Part shown: positions 10,415 to 18,848 of the stretch, in pieces
Numbering within the stretch: position 1 is the stretch's first letter
Layout of the letters: every line of letters starts with the position of its first letter
Position numbers and translations under genes: made by a program
From: Nocardia takedensis NBRC 100417
GTDB taxonomy: Bacteria; Actinomycetota; Actinomycetes; Mycobacteriales; Mycobacteriaceae
Direction of reading: 5' to 3'
Assembly: GCF_000308695.1 (NCBI RefSeq)
Contig: NZ_BAGG01000019.1
Coordinates: 175,927-239,926, forward strand
DNA length: 64,000 bases
The notes under the pieces: generated by a model
Database searches by the model: none
Told to the model about the DNA's origin: nothing
What the model saw: only the letters and a program-made list of their open reading frames with translations

Positions 10415-10828
10415 ATGCCTCCTAAGAGCAGGGCCGCGGGCCCGAAGAAGACCCAGAAGTCGCGTCGCCGGGAAAAGAAGAACGTTCCCCACGGCCACGC
10501 GCACATCAAGAGCACCTTCAACAACACGATCGTGTCGATCACCGACCCGAACGGCAACGTCATCTCGTGGGCGTCCTCGGGTCACGTCGGCTTCAAGGGC
10601 TCGCGCAAGTCGACCCCGTTCGCCGCGCAGTTGGCCGCCGAGAATGCCGCCCGCAAGGCGCAGGAGAACGGCGTCAAGAAGGTCGACGTGTTCGTCAAGG
10701 GCCCGGGCTCGGGCCGCGAGACCGCGATCCGTTCCCTCCAGGCCGCCGGCCTCGAGGTGGGCACGATCTCCGATGTCACCCCGCAGCCGCACAACGGCTG
10801 CCGTCCGCCCAAGCGGCGTCGCGTCTAG
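10415..10828 (+). CDS. rpsK: 30S ribosomal protein S11
   Basis: S11 forms part of the platform of the small subunit near the 16S 3' end. The 137-residue protein has the conserved [15 protein letters not shown] and [14 protein letters not shown] segments and the usual basic C-terminus (PPKRRRV). Length is standard. It is in the operon with rpsM upstream and rpsD 20 bases downstream. Confidence 0.98.
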   Translation: MPPKSRAAGPKKTQKSRRREKKNVPHGHAHIKSTFNNTIVSITDPNGNVISWASSGHVGFKGSRKSTPFAAQLAAENAARKAQENGVKKVDVFVKGPGSGRETAIRSLQAAGLEVGTISDVTPQPHNGCRPPKRRRV

Positions 10829-10848
10829 CGGGAAAGGAACAGCGAACA

Positions 10849-11454
10849 ATGGCTCGTTACACAGGCCCCATCACCCGCAAGTCGCGTCGTCTCCGTGTCG
10901 ACCTCGTCGGAGGCGACCAGGCGTTCGAGCGTCGCCCCTACCCGCCCGGCCAGCACGGCCGCGCGCGGATCAAGGAGAGCGAGTACCTGCTCCAGCTGCA
11001 GGAGAAGCAGAAGGCCCGCTTCTCCTACGGCGTCATGGAGAAGCAGTTCCGCCGGTACTACGAGGAGGCCAACCGCCTCAAGGGCAAGACCGGTGACAAC
11101 CTGCTGCGTCTGCTCGAGACCCGCCTCGACAACGTCGTGTACCGCGCCGGTCTGGCGCGCACCCGTCGTCAGGCGCGTCAGCTCGTCAGCCACGGCCACT
11201 TCTCGGTCAACGGCGTGAAGGTCGACGTCCCCAGCTTCCAGGTCTCCCAGTACGACATCATCGATGTCAAGGACAAGTCGCTCGCGACCCTGCCGTTCCA
11301 GGTGGCGCGCGAGACCGTCGGCGATCGTCCGGTGCCGGGTTGGCTCCAGGTGATCCCCGGTCGCCTGCGGATCCTGGTGCACCAGCTGCCCGAGCGCGCG
11401 CAGATCGATGTGCCGCTGCAGGAACAGCTGATCGTCGAGTACTACTCGAAGTAA
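10849..11454 (+). CDS. rpsD: 30S ribosomal protein S4
   Basis: S4 is a primary 16S rRNA binding protein and in many bacteria a translational repressor of its operon. The 201-residue product begins at ATG 10849 with ARYTGPITRKSRRLRVDL, preceded by a GGAAAGGAA ribosome site. It contains the S4 RNA-binding domain (ARTRRQARQLVSHGHFSVNG). The N-terminal zinc cysteines of some S4 forms are absent, as expected for the Cys-minus type. Confidence 0.98.
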   Translation: MARYTGPITRKSRRLRVDLVGGDQAFERRPYPPGQHGRARIKESEYLLQLQEKQKARFSYGVMEKQFRRYYEEANRLKGKTGDNLLRLLETRLDNVVYRAGLARTRRQARQLVSHGHFSVNGVKVDVPSFQVSQYDIIDVKDKSLATLPFQVARETVGDRPVPGWLQVIPGRLRILVHQLPERAQIDVPLQEQLIVEYYSK

Positions 11455-11490
11455 CGCACCGCGCGAAGTAGTCGCTTCTTCGCGGCGCTG

Positions 11491-11520
11491 TCCTTTCCGC
11501 CGCTCCGGCGGCGGGAAGGA
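11491..11520 (+). other. Hairpin in the rpsD-rpoA gap
   Basis: TCCTT plus CCGCCG pair with CGGCGG plus AAGGA in an interrupted stem ending about 50 bases before rpoA. It lacks a T-tract, so it is not an obvious terminator. It may modulate rpoA output or be an S4 target; this is inference only. Confidence 0.3.
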
Positions 11521-11573
11521 GATCCCATTCGTGGGCGTCAAATAGCGGGCGCCCCTACAGGAGGATGATCCAC

Positions 11574-12632
11574 ATGCTGATTTCCCAGCGTCCGACCCTG
11601 ACCGAAGAGGTCGTCGCCGAGAACCGCTCGAAGTTCACCATCGAACCCCTCGAGCCGGGCTTCGGCTACACCCTCGGCAACTCGCTGCGGCGTACGCTGC
11701 TGTCCTCGATTCCGGGGGCGGCGGTCACCAGCATCCGCATCGACGGCGTCCTGCACGAGTTCACCACCGTTCCCGGCGTGAAGGAGGATGTCACCGACAT
11801 CATCCTGAACCTGAAGGGTCTGGTCGTGTCCTCGGAGGAGGACGAGCCGGTGACGATGTACGTGCGCAAGCAGGGACCGGGTTCGGTGAGCGCGGGCGAT
11901 ATCGTCCCGCCCGCCGGCGTCGTGGTGCACAACCCGGACATGCACATCGCCACCCTGAACGACAAGGGCAAGCTCGAGATCGAGCTGGTCGTCGAGCGGG
12001 GTCGCGGTTATGTCCCGGCGGTGCAGAACAAGGCTTCCGGCGCGGAGATCGGCCGGATCCCGGTGGATTCCATCTACTCCCCGGTGCTCAAGGTGACCTA
12101 CAAGGTCGAGGCCACCCGTGTCGAGCAGCGCACCGACTTCGACCGTCTCATCCTCGACGTGGAGACCAAGAACTCCATCAGCGCGCGGGACGCGCTCGCC
12201 TCGGCGGGCAAGACCCTGGTCGAACTGTTCGGCCTGGCCCGTGAGCTGAACGTCGAAGCCGAAGGCATCGAGATCGGCCCCTCGCCGGCCGAGGCGGATC
12301 ACATCGCCTCGTTCGGTCTGCCGATCGAGGATCTGGACCTGACGGTCCGGTCCTACAACTGCCTCAAGCGCGAGGGTGTGCACACGGTGGGCGAGCTCGT
12401 GGCCCGCACCGAGTCGGATCTGCTCGACATCCGCAACTTCGGCCAGAAGTCCATCGACGAGGTGAAGGTCAAGCTGCACGCGCTGGGCCTCTCGCTCAAG
12501 GACAGCCCGGCGTCGTTCGACCCGTCCTCCGTGGTGGGTTACGACGCGAGCACCGGAACGTGGAGCGACAGCGGCGCGTTCAGCGATACCGACGGCGGCG
12601 AGCAGGACTACGCCGAGACCGAACAGCTCTAG
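11574..12632 (+). CDS. rpoA: DNA-directed RNA polymerase subunit alpha
   Basis: Alpha dimerises to nucleate RNA polymerase assembly, and its C-terminal domain contacts UP elements and activators. The 352-residue product has the N-terminal domain ([20 protein letters not shown]) and the alpha-CTD ([34 protein letters not shown]). I chose ATG 11574 ([11 protein letters not shown]) because AGGAGG lies nine bases upstream and the family starts there; the in-frame ATG at 11565 would lie almost on the ribosome site. The acidic tail ending YAETEQL matches mycobacterial alpha. Confidence 0.98.
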   Translation: MLISQRPTLTEEVVAENRSKFTIEPLEPGFGYTLGNSLRRTLLSSIPGAAVTSIRIDGVLHEFTTVPGVKEDVTDIILNLKGLVVSSEEDEPVTMYVRKQGPGSVSAGDIVPPAGVVVHNPDMHIATLNDKGKLEIELVVERGRGYVPAVQNKASGAEIGRIPVDSIYSPVLKVTYKVEATRVEQRTDFDRLILDVETKNSISARDALASAGKTLVELFGLARELNVEAEGIEIGPSPAEADHIASFGLPIEDLDLTVRSYNCLKREGVHTVGELVARTESDLLDIRNFGQKSIDEVKVKLHALGLSLKDSPASFDPSSVVGYDASTGTWSDSGAFSDTDGGEQDYAETEQL

Positions 12633-12684
12633 GCCCGGGTCGGGGTAGGCACCCCACCGAGGCCTCACATAAGGAGAACAACCA

Positions 12685-13212
12685 ATGCCCAAGCCCAAGA
12701 AGGGTGCTCGCTTCGGCGGGTCGGCGTCGCACCAGAAGGCGATCTTCGCCAATCTGGCCACGGCGCTCTTCGAGCACGGTCGGATCACGACCACCGAGGC
12801 CAAGGCCAAGGCGCTGCGCCCCTACGCCGAGAAACTGGTCACCAAGGCGAAGGCGGGCACGCTCGCCGATCGCCGCGAGGTGCTCAAGGTGATCCGCAAC
12901 AAGGACGTGCTGCACGAACTGTTCGCCACCATCGGCCCCTCGTTCGAGGGTCGTGAGGGCGGATACACCCGCATCACCAAGACGCTGCCCCGCAAGGGTG
13001 ACAACGCGCCGATGGCGGTCATCGAGTTGGTCCGGGAGAAGACCGTGACCAACGAGGCCGACCGCGCTCGTCGCGTCGCCGCGTCGCAGAAGACCGAGGC
13101 CGCTCCGGCTGCCGAGGAAGCCGCTGCCGAGGAGACCGTCACCGAGGAGACCGCGGACGTCGCCGACGCTCCGGTCGCCGAGGAGACCGCCGAGGACAAG
13201 AAGGACGCCTGA
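12685..13212 (+). CDS. rplQ: 50S ribosomal protein L17
   Basis: L17 lies near the polypeptide exit tunnel. The 175-residue product has the conserved core ([22 protein letters not shown] cut to its pattern of basic and Thr residues) over about 120 residues, then an Ala/Glu-rich acidic tail ending in EDKKDA. Such low-complexity extensions are usual in Mycobacteriales L17. A GGAGAA ribosome site precedes ATG 12685. It is the last gene before a strong terminator. Confidence 0.97.
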   Translation: MPKPKKGARFGGSASHQKAIFANLATALFEHGRITTTEAKAKALRPYAEKLVTKAKAGTLADRREVLKVIRNKDVLHELFATIGPSFEGREGGYTRITKTLPRKGDNAPMAVIELVREKTVTNEADRARRVAASQKTEAAPAAEEAAAEETVTEETADVADAPVAEETAEDKKDA

Positions 13213-13225
13213 TCCAGGCATCCGG

Positions 13226-13259
13226 CGAGCCCGCCACCCGTTCCGGGTCGGCGGGCTCG
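13226..13259 (+). terminator. Terminator of the ribosomal protein/rpoA operon
   Basis: A perfect 10-bp stem (CGAGCCCGCC/GGCGGGCTCG) is continued by an inner 5-bp stem (ACCCG/CGGGT) with one bulged C, followed by the T-rich tail TTCTCGTTTC. It separates rplQ from truA. Confidence 0.85.
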
Positions 13260-13310
13260 TTCTCGTTTCACCCCGGTGCCGCGGCAGGCGGCCGGAGAGA
13301 GGAGGGGCCG

Positions 13311-14195
13311 ATGAGCTCGATCGAGGCGTCGGGTTCCGCTGAGTCGATCGCGGCGCAACCCTCCGCGGTCGCGGTGTCGCGTCGTATCCGGCTCGATATC
13401 GCCTACGACGGTACGGATTTCACCGGGTGGGCGCGTCAGCCGGGGCTACGGACCGTGCAGGGCGTGCTCGAGGAGTCGCTGGGCAAGGTGTTGCGCGAGC
13501 CGGTGCAGTTGACGGTGGCGGGTCGCACGGACGCCGGTGTGCACGCGGAGGGGCAGGTCGCGCATTTCGACACGGCGGCGGATGTCGACGGTGACCGGTT
13601 GGTGCACCGGATGGCGCGGTTCCTCCCGAAAGATGTCCGGCTCAAGGCCGCTCGGCTCGCGCCGCCGGATTTCGACGCCCGGTTCTCGGCGGTGCGCCGC
13701 CACTACGTCTACCGGCTGACCACCGCTCCCTTCGGCGCGGACCCGCTGCGGGCCCGCTGGGTGGTGCCGTGTCGGGCGGTGGAGATCGAACCGATGCGTG
13801 AGGCGTCGCGGAAACTGTTGGGGCTGCACGATTTCGCCGCTTTCTGTCGGCGCAGGGAGGGCGCGACCACGGTCCGCGAACTCCAGCGCTTCGACTGGGA
13901 ACGCGAAGGTGACGCCCTGACCGCGCATGTCAGCGCGGACGCGTTCTGCTGGTCGATGGTGCGCAGTCTGGTGGGCGCGGTGCTGGCGGTGGGGGAGGGC
14001 AGGCGCACGCCGGAATGGGTGGGCGGTCTGCTCGCCGAGACCGCGCGGTCGAGCGCGGTGACGGTCGCGCCCGCGCACGGGTTGAGTCTGGTCTCGGTCG
14101 ACTATCCGGCCGATGACGAATTGGCGGCGCGCAATGCCGCGACCAGGGAGATGCGGACCGTGCCGATGACCGTGGACGGCTGCTGCGGGGACTGA
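13311..14195 (+). CDS. truA: tRNA pseudouridine(38-40) synthase TruA
   Basis: TruA isomerises uridines 38-40 of tRNA anticodon arms. The 294-residue product carries the catalytic [13 protein letters not shown] motif, with the nucleophile Asp74. It also has the family's N-terminal [16 protein letters not shown] and the downstream [21 protein letters not shown]. The first 22 residues are a non-conserved Ser/Ala-rich extension. Start ATG 13311 is supported by GAGAGGAGG. It follows rplQ as in mycobacteria, but a terminator lies between, so it probably has its own promoter. Confidence 0.96.
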   Translation: MSSIEASGSAESIAAQPSAVAVSRRIRLDIAYDGTDFTGWARQPGLRTVQGVLEESLGKVLREPVQLTVAGRTDAGVHAEGQVAHFDTAADVDGDRLVHRMARFLPKDVRLKAARLAPPDFDARFSAVRRHYVYRLTTAPFGADPLRARWVVPCRAVEIEPMREASRKLLGLHDFAAFCRRREGATTVRELQRFDWEREGDALTAHVSADAFCWSMVRSLVGAVLAVGEGRRTPEWVGGLLAETARSSAVTVAPAHGLSLVSVDYPADDELAARNAATREMRTVPMTVDGCCGD

Positions 14196-14242
14196 GCGCC
14201 GGGCGCGGAATATATTCCCGCGGGCGGGGGGTTGGCTCGGGC

Positions 14243-15079
14243 ATGACCAACGATGAGCTCGGCAGGTTCGGAGTATGGCGCGGGTACAAGGGGTTCACCC
14301 CCGAGGCGGCCCGTGAACTGGAACAGCTGGGGTACGGCACGTTGTGGTTGGGCGGTTCGCCCCCGTCCGATCTCCCGGAGATCGAGGACCTACTGGCGGC
14401 GACCGAGCGGATCACCGTCGCCACCAGCATCGTCAACATCTGGACCGCGCCCGCCGACGAGGTGGCGGAGTCCTTCCATCGCATAGAGAAGCGTTTTCCG
14501 GGGCGGTTCCTGCTCGGAATCGGGGTGGGTCATCCGGAGGCCAACGGCGAGGACGCGCGCACGCCCTACCGCGCGCTGGTCGACTACCTCGACGTACTGG
14601 ACGCGGCCGGGGTGCCCGCGCACCGGCGGGTGATCGCGGCGCTCGGTCCGCGCGTGCTGAAACTGGCCCGCGACCGCAGCGCGGGCGCGGTGCCCTATCT
14701 CATCCCGCCGGAGTACAACCGGGGCGCGCGCGAGGTGCTGGGGGAGAACACGCTGCTGATCGCGGAGCAGAAGGTCGTCCTGGACACCGATGTGGAGCGG
14801 GCCCGCGAGGTCGGGCGCAAATTCCTCGGCATGTACTTGGGCCTGGTGAATTACGTCAAGAATCTGCGCAGGCTCGGGTTCACCGAGGACGACGTCGCCA
14901 AGCCGGGCAGCGACCGGCTCATCGATGTCCTCGCGATCCACGGCGAGGCCGCCGAGATCGCCAAGGGCGTGCTCGCGCACCTGGACGCGGGCGCGGATCA
15001 CATCGCGATCCAACCGCTGGACAAGGATTACCTGGCCACGGCGCGCGCCTTGGCCGAGGTGCTGCCGCTGTCCCGCTGA
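14243..15079 (+). CDS. LLM-class (probably F420-dependent) oxidoreductase
   Basis: This 278-residue protein has the luciferase-like monooxygenase fold. It has an early barrel strand GYGTLWLGGSP, the ATSIVNIW strand, and the RFPGRFLLGIGVGHPE segment typical of the F420-binding branch. The substrate is unknown. Members of this branch use F420 (or less often FMN) to oxidise or reduce small organics. Start ATG 14243 has a weak ribosome site. It ends at a bidirectional terminator shared with csoR. The Ddn-like protein at 32401 also points to F420 use in this organism. Confidence 0.8.
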   Translation: MTNDELGRFGVWRGYKGFTPEAARELEQLGYGTLWLGGSPPSDLPEIEDLLAATERITVATSIVNIWTAPADEVAESFHRIEKRFPGRFLLGIGVGHPEANGEDARTPYRALVDYLDVLDAAGVPAHRRVIAALGPRVLKLARDRSAGAVPYLIPPEYNRGAREVLGENTLLIAEQKVVLDTDVERAREVGRKFLGMYLGLVNYVKNLRRLGFTEDDVAKPGSDRLIDVLAIHGEAAEIAKGVLAHLDAGADHIAIQPLDKDYLATARALAEVLPLSR

Positions 15080-15092
15080 GTCCCTGTCGGTG

Positions 15093-15125
15093 CGGGATCG
15101 CGCACCGTCGCGGTGGGCGATCCCG
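15093..15125. terminator. Bidirectional terminator between the LLM gene and csoR
   Basis: CGGGATCG (15093-15100) pairs with CGATCCCG (15118-15125), and an inner stem CACCG/CGGTG extends it. It lies between two convergent genes. Confidence 0.7.
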
Positions 15126-15126
15126 T

Positions 15127-15471
15127 TCAGGAACGCACGAGTCGCGCGATGGCGTCGGTGGCCTCCTTGATCTTGGCTTCGGCCTCGGGGCCGCCCGCGA
15201 CGGCCGCGTCGACCACGCAGTGGCTGATGTGATCCTCGAGCAGGCCCATGGCGACCGCTTGCAGGGCCTTGGTCATGGCCGAGACCTGGGTGAGGATGTC
15301 GATGCAGTACTTCTCTTCCTCGACCATGCGTTGCAGGCCGCGCGCCTGGCCCTCGATGCGTCGCAGGCGCTTGAGGTAGTCGTCCTTGGCGGTGATGTAG
15401 CCGTGGGCGTGGTGGTCGTGGGTCGGGTGTTCGGAGCCGGAAGGGCTCGCGCTGGTCTCGGGTGCTGTCAC
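15127..15471 (-). CDS. csoR: CsoR-family copper(I)-sensing repressor
   Basis: CsoR is an all-helical DNA-binding repressor released when Cu(I) binds. The 114-residue product has the Cys-His-Cys metal set at Cys56, His81 and Cys85. These spacings (25 and 4) equal those of M. tuberculosis CsoR Cys36/His61/Cys65. The N-terminus is His-rich (HPTHDHHAHG). GTG 15471 is chosen as start because GAGGAGA lies just upstream. The longer ATG at 15519 would place the start against the operator. The gene is probably autoregulated through the operator at 15520-15534. No copper ATPase or metallothionein gene is adjacent, so its other targets lie elsewhere. Confidence 0.92.
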   Translation of the reverse strand: MTAPETSASPSGSEHPTHDHHAHGYITAKDDYLKRLRRIEGQARGLQRMVEEEKYCIDILTQVSAMTKALQAVAMGLLEDHISHCVVDAAVAGGPEAEAKIKEATDAIARLVRS

Positions 15472-15519
15472 CGCATCTCTCCTCGCTGCCCGACGGTGGT
15501 GATCGAACAGGACATTCAA

Positions 15520-15557
15520 TACCCCCCTAGGGTAGATTTATTCCGCTGACTTGTCAG
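15520..15557 (-). promoter_or_regulatory. CsoR promoter and operator
   Basis: The G/C-tract pseudo-palindrome TACCCCCCTAGGGTA (15520-15534) has the form of CsoR-family operators. On the minus strand a -35 CTGACA (15557-15552) and a -10 TACCCT (15534-15529), 17 bases apart, place the -10 inside the operator. Bound CsoR would therefore block polymerase. The start codon is about 50 bases downstream. The -35 overlaps the 3' end of the EamA gene. Confidence 0.75.
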
Positions 15558-16159
15558 GTTCGGGCCGGGCCGGGCGCGGGCGCGTCGGCCAACGGGGTGC
15601 GTTGCGCGCCGCCGCGCCGGGCAAGCACGATACCGCCGACGACCACCGCGCCGCCCGCCAACTGGATCGGCGCCACCGCTTCCCCGAGCAGTACCCAGGA
15701 CAGCACGACGGCGAACAGCACTTCGCTCAGCAGGATCAGCGACATCAGCGTCGACCCGATCCGCGCCGCTCCCGCCACCCCCGACAGGTAGGCGACCGCG
15801 GTGCTGATCAGGATCAGCAGCCCCAGCGACAGCGCGACCGGGGCGAGGAACTGGATCATCAGGGCGACGCCGACCTGGAGATGTTCCAGCGACAGGAAGA
15901 ACGTGGCCTGCACGCCCGTCATCGCGACCACGCCGAACGCCGCGAGCGCGCGCAGGTGACGGCGACTGTCCAGCAGTGCCGGGAAATCCGTGACCGCCGC
16001 CAGCGCGAGCGTCACCATGGCCGCGCCGGTCAGCCGGATCGCCAGGACCGCGCCGGGCGACCAGCCACCGGCGAGCACCGTCTTGGCCAGCGGCCCCGAG
16101 GCGGCGAAGGCCGCCCCGCTGAGCACTGTCAGCCAGATGCCGACCCGGGTACTCGCCAC
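15554..16159 (-). CDS. EamA/DMT-family transporter with internal deletion
   Basis: The 201-residue membrane protein has both ends of an EamA drug/metabolite transporter. The start is the first EamA repeat (SGAAFAASGPLAKTVLAGGW) through its third and fourth spans. The end is the last part of the second repeat (STAVAYLSGVAGAARIGSTL, LSEVLFAVVLSWVLLGEA). Family members have about 290-320 residues and ten spans. Here QFLAPVALSL runs directly into GLLILISTAVAYL, so roughly 90 residues (about spans 5-8) are missing in frame. GTG 16159 with GGAGG upstream is the chosen start. The protein is probably non-functional or a reduced form. It stands just upstream of csoR on the same strand. Confidence 0.75.
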   Translation of the reverse strand: MASTRVGIWLTVLSGAAFAASGPLAKTVLAGGWSPGAVLAIRLTGAAMVTLALAAVTDFPALLDSRRHLRALAAFGVVAMTGVQATFFLSLEHLQVGVALMIQFLAPVALSLGLLILISTAVAYLSGVAGAARIGSTLMSLILLSEVLFAVVLSWVLLGEAVAPIQLAGGAVVVGGIVLARRGGAQRTPLADAPAPGPART

Positions 16160-16347
16160 AGCCCACCTCCACTCGTCACCGCCCCGCCGAACTGGTCCGC
16201 GGGCACGCACGCGATCCCGGCGCGCACGAGGGCTCGGTGCCCATCATGGCCGAGCCCGCCGCGCGGTCCGACGCGCGGGCGGGTGGCCGCGATCACATCC
16301 CAGGACCCGTCGCACGCGAGCGCGGCGCGGGCGGGACAATGCCGGTC

Positions 16348-17157
16348 ATGAGTTCGCATCCTCGTCCCGCCCTGGCCGTCATCGGCGGCAGCGGCTTCTA
16401 CGACTTCTTCGACGACGACGCCACCGACGTCGTGGTCGACACCCCCTACGGCGCGCCGAGTGCGCCGATCGCCGTCGGCGAGGTCGAGGGCCGGGCGGTG
16501 GCGTTCCTGCCGCGCCACGGCAAGCAGCACGAATACGCCCCGCACACGCTGCCGTACCTGGCGAACATGTGGGCGCTGCGCTCGCTGGGCGTGCGCCGGA
16601 TCTTCGCGCCGTGCGCGGTGGGCAGCCTGCGCGCGGACTGGGGGCCGGGCACGGTCGGGGTCCCCGATCAACTGGTCGACCGCACCTCAGGACGTCCGCA
16701 GACCTATTTCGGCGGCGGCGGCGTGCACGTGTCCTTCGCCGATCCCTACTGCGAGGACCTGCGCTCGGCCGCGATCAAATCCGAGATCGAGGCGCTTCCG
16801 CTGAAGGCGGGCGGCACCATGGTCGTGGTGCAGGGGCCGCGCTTCTCGACCCGCGCGGAGAGCCGCTGGTTCGCCGGACAGGGCTGGGACCTGGTGAACA
16901 TGACCGGTCATCCCGAAGCCGTGCTGGCCCGCGAGTTGGAGATGTGCTACGCCGCCGTCGCGCTGGTCACCGATCTGGACGCCGGACTCGAGGAGGGCTC
17001 CGGTGTGCACGCGGTCGACGTGTTCGCCGAGTTCAAGCGCAATCTCGGGCCGTTCAAGGAGTTGATCCGCCGGGCGGTGGCCCAGGTCTCCGGCGAGGAC
17101 ACCTGCGAGCGCTGCCGGGTCCACGCGGGAGTGACGCTGCCCTTCGAGCTGCCGTGA
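16348..17157 (+). CDS. Methylthioadenosine/purine nucleoside phosphorylase, MTAP family
   Basis: The enzyme splits S-methyl-5'-thioadenosine (or a related purine nucleoside) with phosphate in methionine salvage. The 269-residue product has the PNP/UDP_2 family features IGGSGFYDFF (phosphate loop), FLPRHGKQHEYAPHTLPY, the phosphate/ribose segment VVQGPRFSTRAESRWF and the MTGHPEAVLARELEMCYA signature. ATG 16348 matches the family start; ATG 16339 is three codons upstream. It is similar to mycobacterial Rv0535-type proteins. Whether the base is adenine or hypoxanthine cannot be read from sequence. Confidence 0.88.
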   Translation: MSSHPRPALAVIGGSGFYDFFDDDATDVVVDTPYGAPSAPIAVGEVEGRAVAFLPRHGKQHEYAPHTLPYLANMWALRSLGVRRIFAPCAVGSLRADWGPGTVGVPDQLVDRTSGRPQTYFGGGGVHVSFADPYCEDLRSAAIKSEIEALPLKAGGTMVVVQGPRFSTRAESRWFAGQGWDLVNMTGHPEAVLARELEMCYAAVALVTDLDAGLEEGSGVHAVDVFAEFKRNLGPFKELIRRAVAQVSGEDTCERCRVHAGVTLPFELP

Positions 17158-17214
17158 CGAACGGTTCCGGACGGCGAACCCTCCGGGACCGCGGCGCGTG
17201 ACCACGAGGTAGAA

Positions 17215-18243
17215 GTGATGAAGGTTCTGGTGACCGGCGCGGCCGGTTTCCTCGGCTCGCGGGTGCGGCGGGAACTGACCGCGGCGGGCCACGAGGTCCT
17301 CGCCGTCGACGCGATGCATCCGTCCGTGCACGGCCCGCAGGCGAGCGCGCCCGCGGGGGTCCAGCGGGTCGACGTGCGCGACGGCGCGGCCTTGGACGAA
17401 TTGCTGCGCGGCGTCGAGACGGTGTGTCACCTGGCGGCGGTGAGCGAGGGCCGCGAACCGGGGCCCTCGGTCGCGGATTTCGCCGCGCACAACGACTTCG
17501 GGACGGCGGTGCTGCTCGCGGCGATGACCCGGGCCCGGACGAGGCGACTGGTCCTCGGGTCCTCGGCCTCCGTGTACGGGGAGGGTCGCTACCGGATGGT
17601 GCACGGCGGATCGTTCTCACCGGGCCTGCGGTTGCGCGCCGACCTCGACCGCGGCATGTTCGATCACCGCGCCCCGCGCACCGGGGAGATCCTGACCTGG
17701 GAACCGGTCGGCGAGGACGCGCCCGCCCGTCCGCGCGGATTCGCGGCCGCGAGCAAAGCGGCGCAGGAGAACTACGCGCACGCATGGGGGTTGAGCACCG
17801 GCGCGGCGGTCACCGCCCTGCGTTACCACCACGTCTACGGCCCGGGGGCGCGGTCGGGGGTGCACGCGCGCTTCCTGGACGCGCTGGCTTCGGGCGCCGC
17901 GCCGCGCGTCTTCGAGGACGGCGGTCAGGTGCGCGATTTCGTGCACGTCGACGACGCGGTCGCGGCCACCGTGGCGGCGGTGCTGCGCCCGCTGCCCGGT
18001 TTCGTGCCGCTCAACATCGCCTCGGGGCATCCGATCACGCTGTACCAGGCGGCCTCGATCATGGCCAGGGCGCGCGGCGGGCAGGCCCCGGTGGTGACGG
18101 GGCAATACCAGCTCGCCGACATCCGGCACATCGTGGGCAGTCCGGAGCGCGCCGTCCGCGCCCTCGAGTTCACCGCGACGGTGACACCCGCCGAGGGACT
18201 GGCCGAATTCGCCGCCCCGGCCACGGAACCCGTGCCGGACTGA
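17215..18243 (+). CDS. NAD-dependent epimerase/dehydratase-like protein lacking the catalytic Tyr
   Basis: This 342-residue extended short-chain dehydrogenase has a clear Rossmann motif (TGAAGFLGSRV), VCHLAAVSE, and a strand ending SSASVYGEG. The catalytic YxxxK is altered: the Lys is present in FAAASKAAQE, but the position four before it is Ala, with a Phe one earlier. The usual sugar epimerase chemistry is therefore doubtful. The C-terminal substrate part (RDFVHVDDAVAA, NIASGHPITLYQAA) is intact. It lies 57 bases after the phosphorylase on the same strand and may be co-transcribed. It could be a nucleotide-sugar binding protein or an enzyme using another base. Confidence 0.82.
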   Translation: MMKVLVTGAAGFLGSRVRRELTAAGHEVLAVDAMHPSVHGPQASAPAGVQRVDVRDGAALDELLRGVETVCHLAAVSEGREPGPSVADFAAHNDFGTAVLLAAMTRARTRRLVLGSSASVYGEGRYRMVHGGSFSPGLRLRADLDRGMFDHRAPRTGEILTWEPVGEDAPARPRGFAAASKAAQENYAHAWGLSTGAAVTALRYHHVYGPGARSGVHARFLDALASGAAPRVFEDGGQVRDFVHVDDAVAATVAAVLRPLPGFVPLNIASGHPITLYQAASIMARARGGQAPVVTGQYQLADIRHIVGSPERAVRALEFTATVTPAEGLAEFAAPATEPVPD

Positions 18244-18287
18244 CCGCCGTGCCGCGGAGCGGACCGCGTCGGGGTTAGGCTCGCGCG

Positions 18288-18848
18288 GTGCAGACTCCGC
18301 TACGGCTCGAGGTCATCGTCGCCAGCGTGCGCCCGGAACGGTTCGCGCCGATCCCCGCCGACTGGTTCGCGCGGGCGGTCCACGCCGACCCCGCCTTCGA
18401 AGTCGGCGTGATCGACCTGCTCGACGCCGCGCTGCCCGTGGACCTCACCGAGACGCCCAGGGTGGCGGCGTTCCGCGAGCGGGTGGGCGCGGCCGACGCG
18501 TTCGTGGCCGTCACCTCGGAGTACAACCACGGATACCCGGCCTCGCTGAAGACGGCCCTGGACAGCGTGAAGCACGAGTGGCGGGCCAAACCCATCGGAT
18601 TCGTCTCCTACGGCGGCCTTTCCGGCGGTCTGCGCGCGGTCGAGCAGTTGCGTCAGGTGGTGGCCGAGATCCACATGGTCTCGGTGCGGGAGTCGGTCGC
18701 CTTCCCCCGCGCCAAACGCGCCTTCGACGCCGACGGCGAGACCTCCGACGGCGCCGCCCTCGACGCCCGCGACCGCATGATCACCCAACTCGCCTGGTGG
18801 GGACGGACGTTGCGGGCCGCGCGCGCCGCCGACCCCTACCCGGGCTAG
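18288..18848 (+). CDS. NADPH-dependent FMN reductase family protein
   Basis: The 186-residue flavodoxin-fold protein has the phosphate-binding start VIVASVRPERFAP, the flavin-contact motif TSEYNHGYPASLKTALD and the GFVSYGGLSGGLRAVEQLR segment. These are typical of NAD(P)H-dependent FMN or quinone reductases of the NADPH_dep_FMN_red family. It begins at GTG 18288. Its stop codon overlaps that of the convergent eccE by four bases, so no terminator can lie between them. Confidence 0.88.
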   Translation: MQTPLRLEVIVASVRPERFAPIPADWFARAVHADPAFEVGVIDLLDAALPVDLTETPRVAAFRERVGAADAFVAVTSEYNHGYPASLKTALDSVKHEWRAKPIGFVSYGGLSGGLRAVEQLRQVVAEIHMVSVRESVAFPRAKRAFDADGETSDGAALDARDRMITQLAWWGRTLRAARAADPYPG

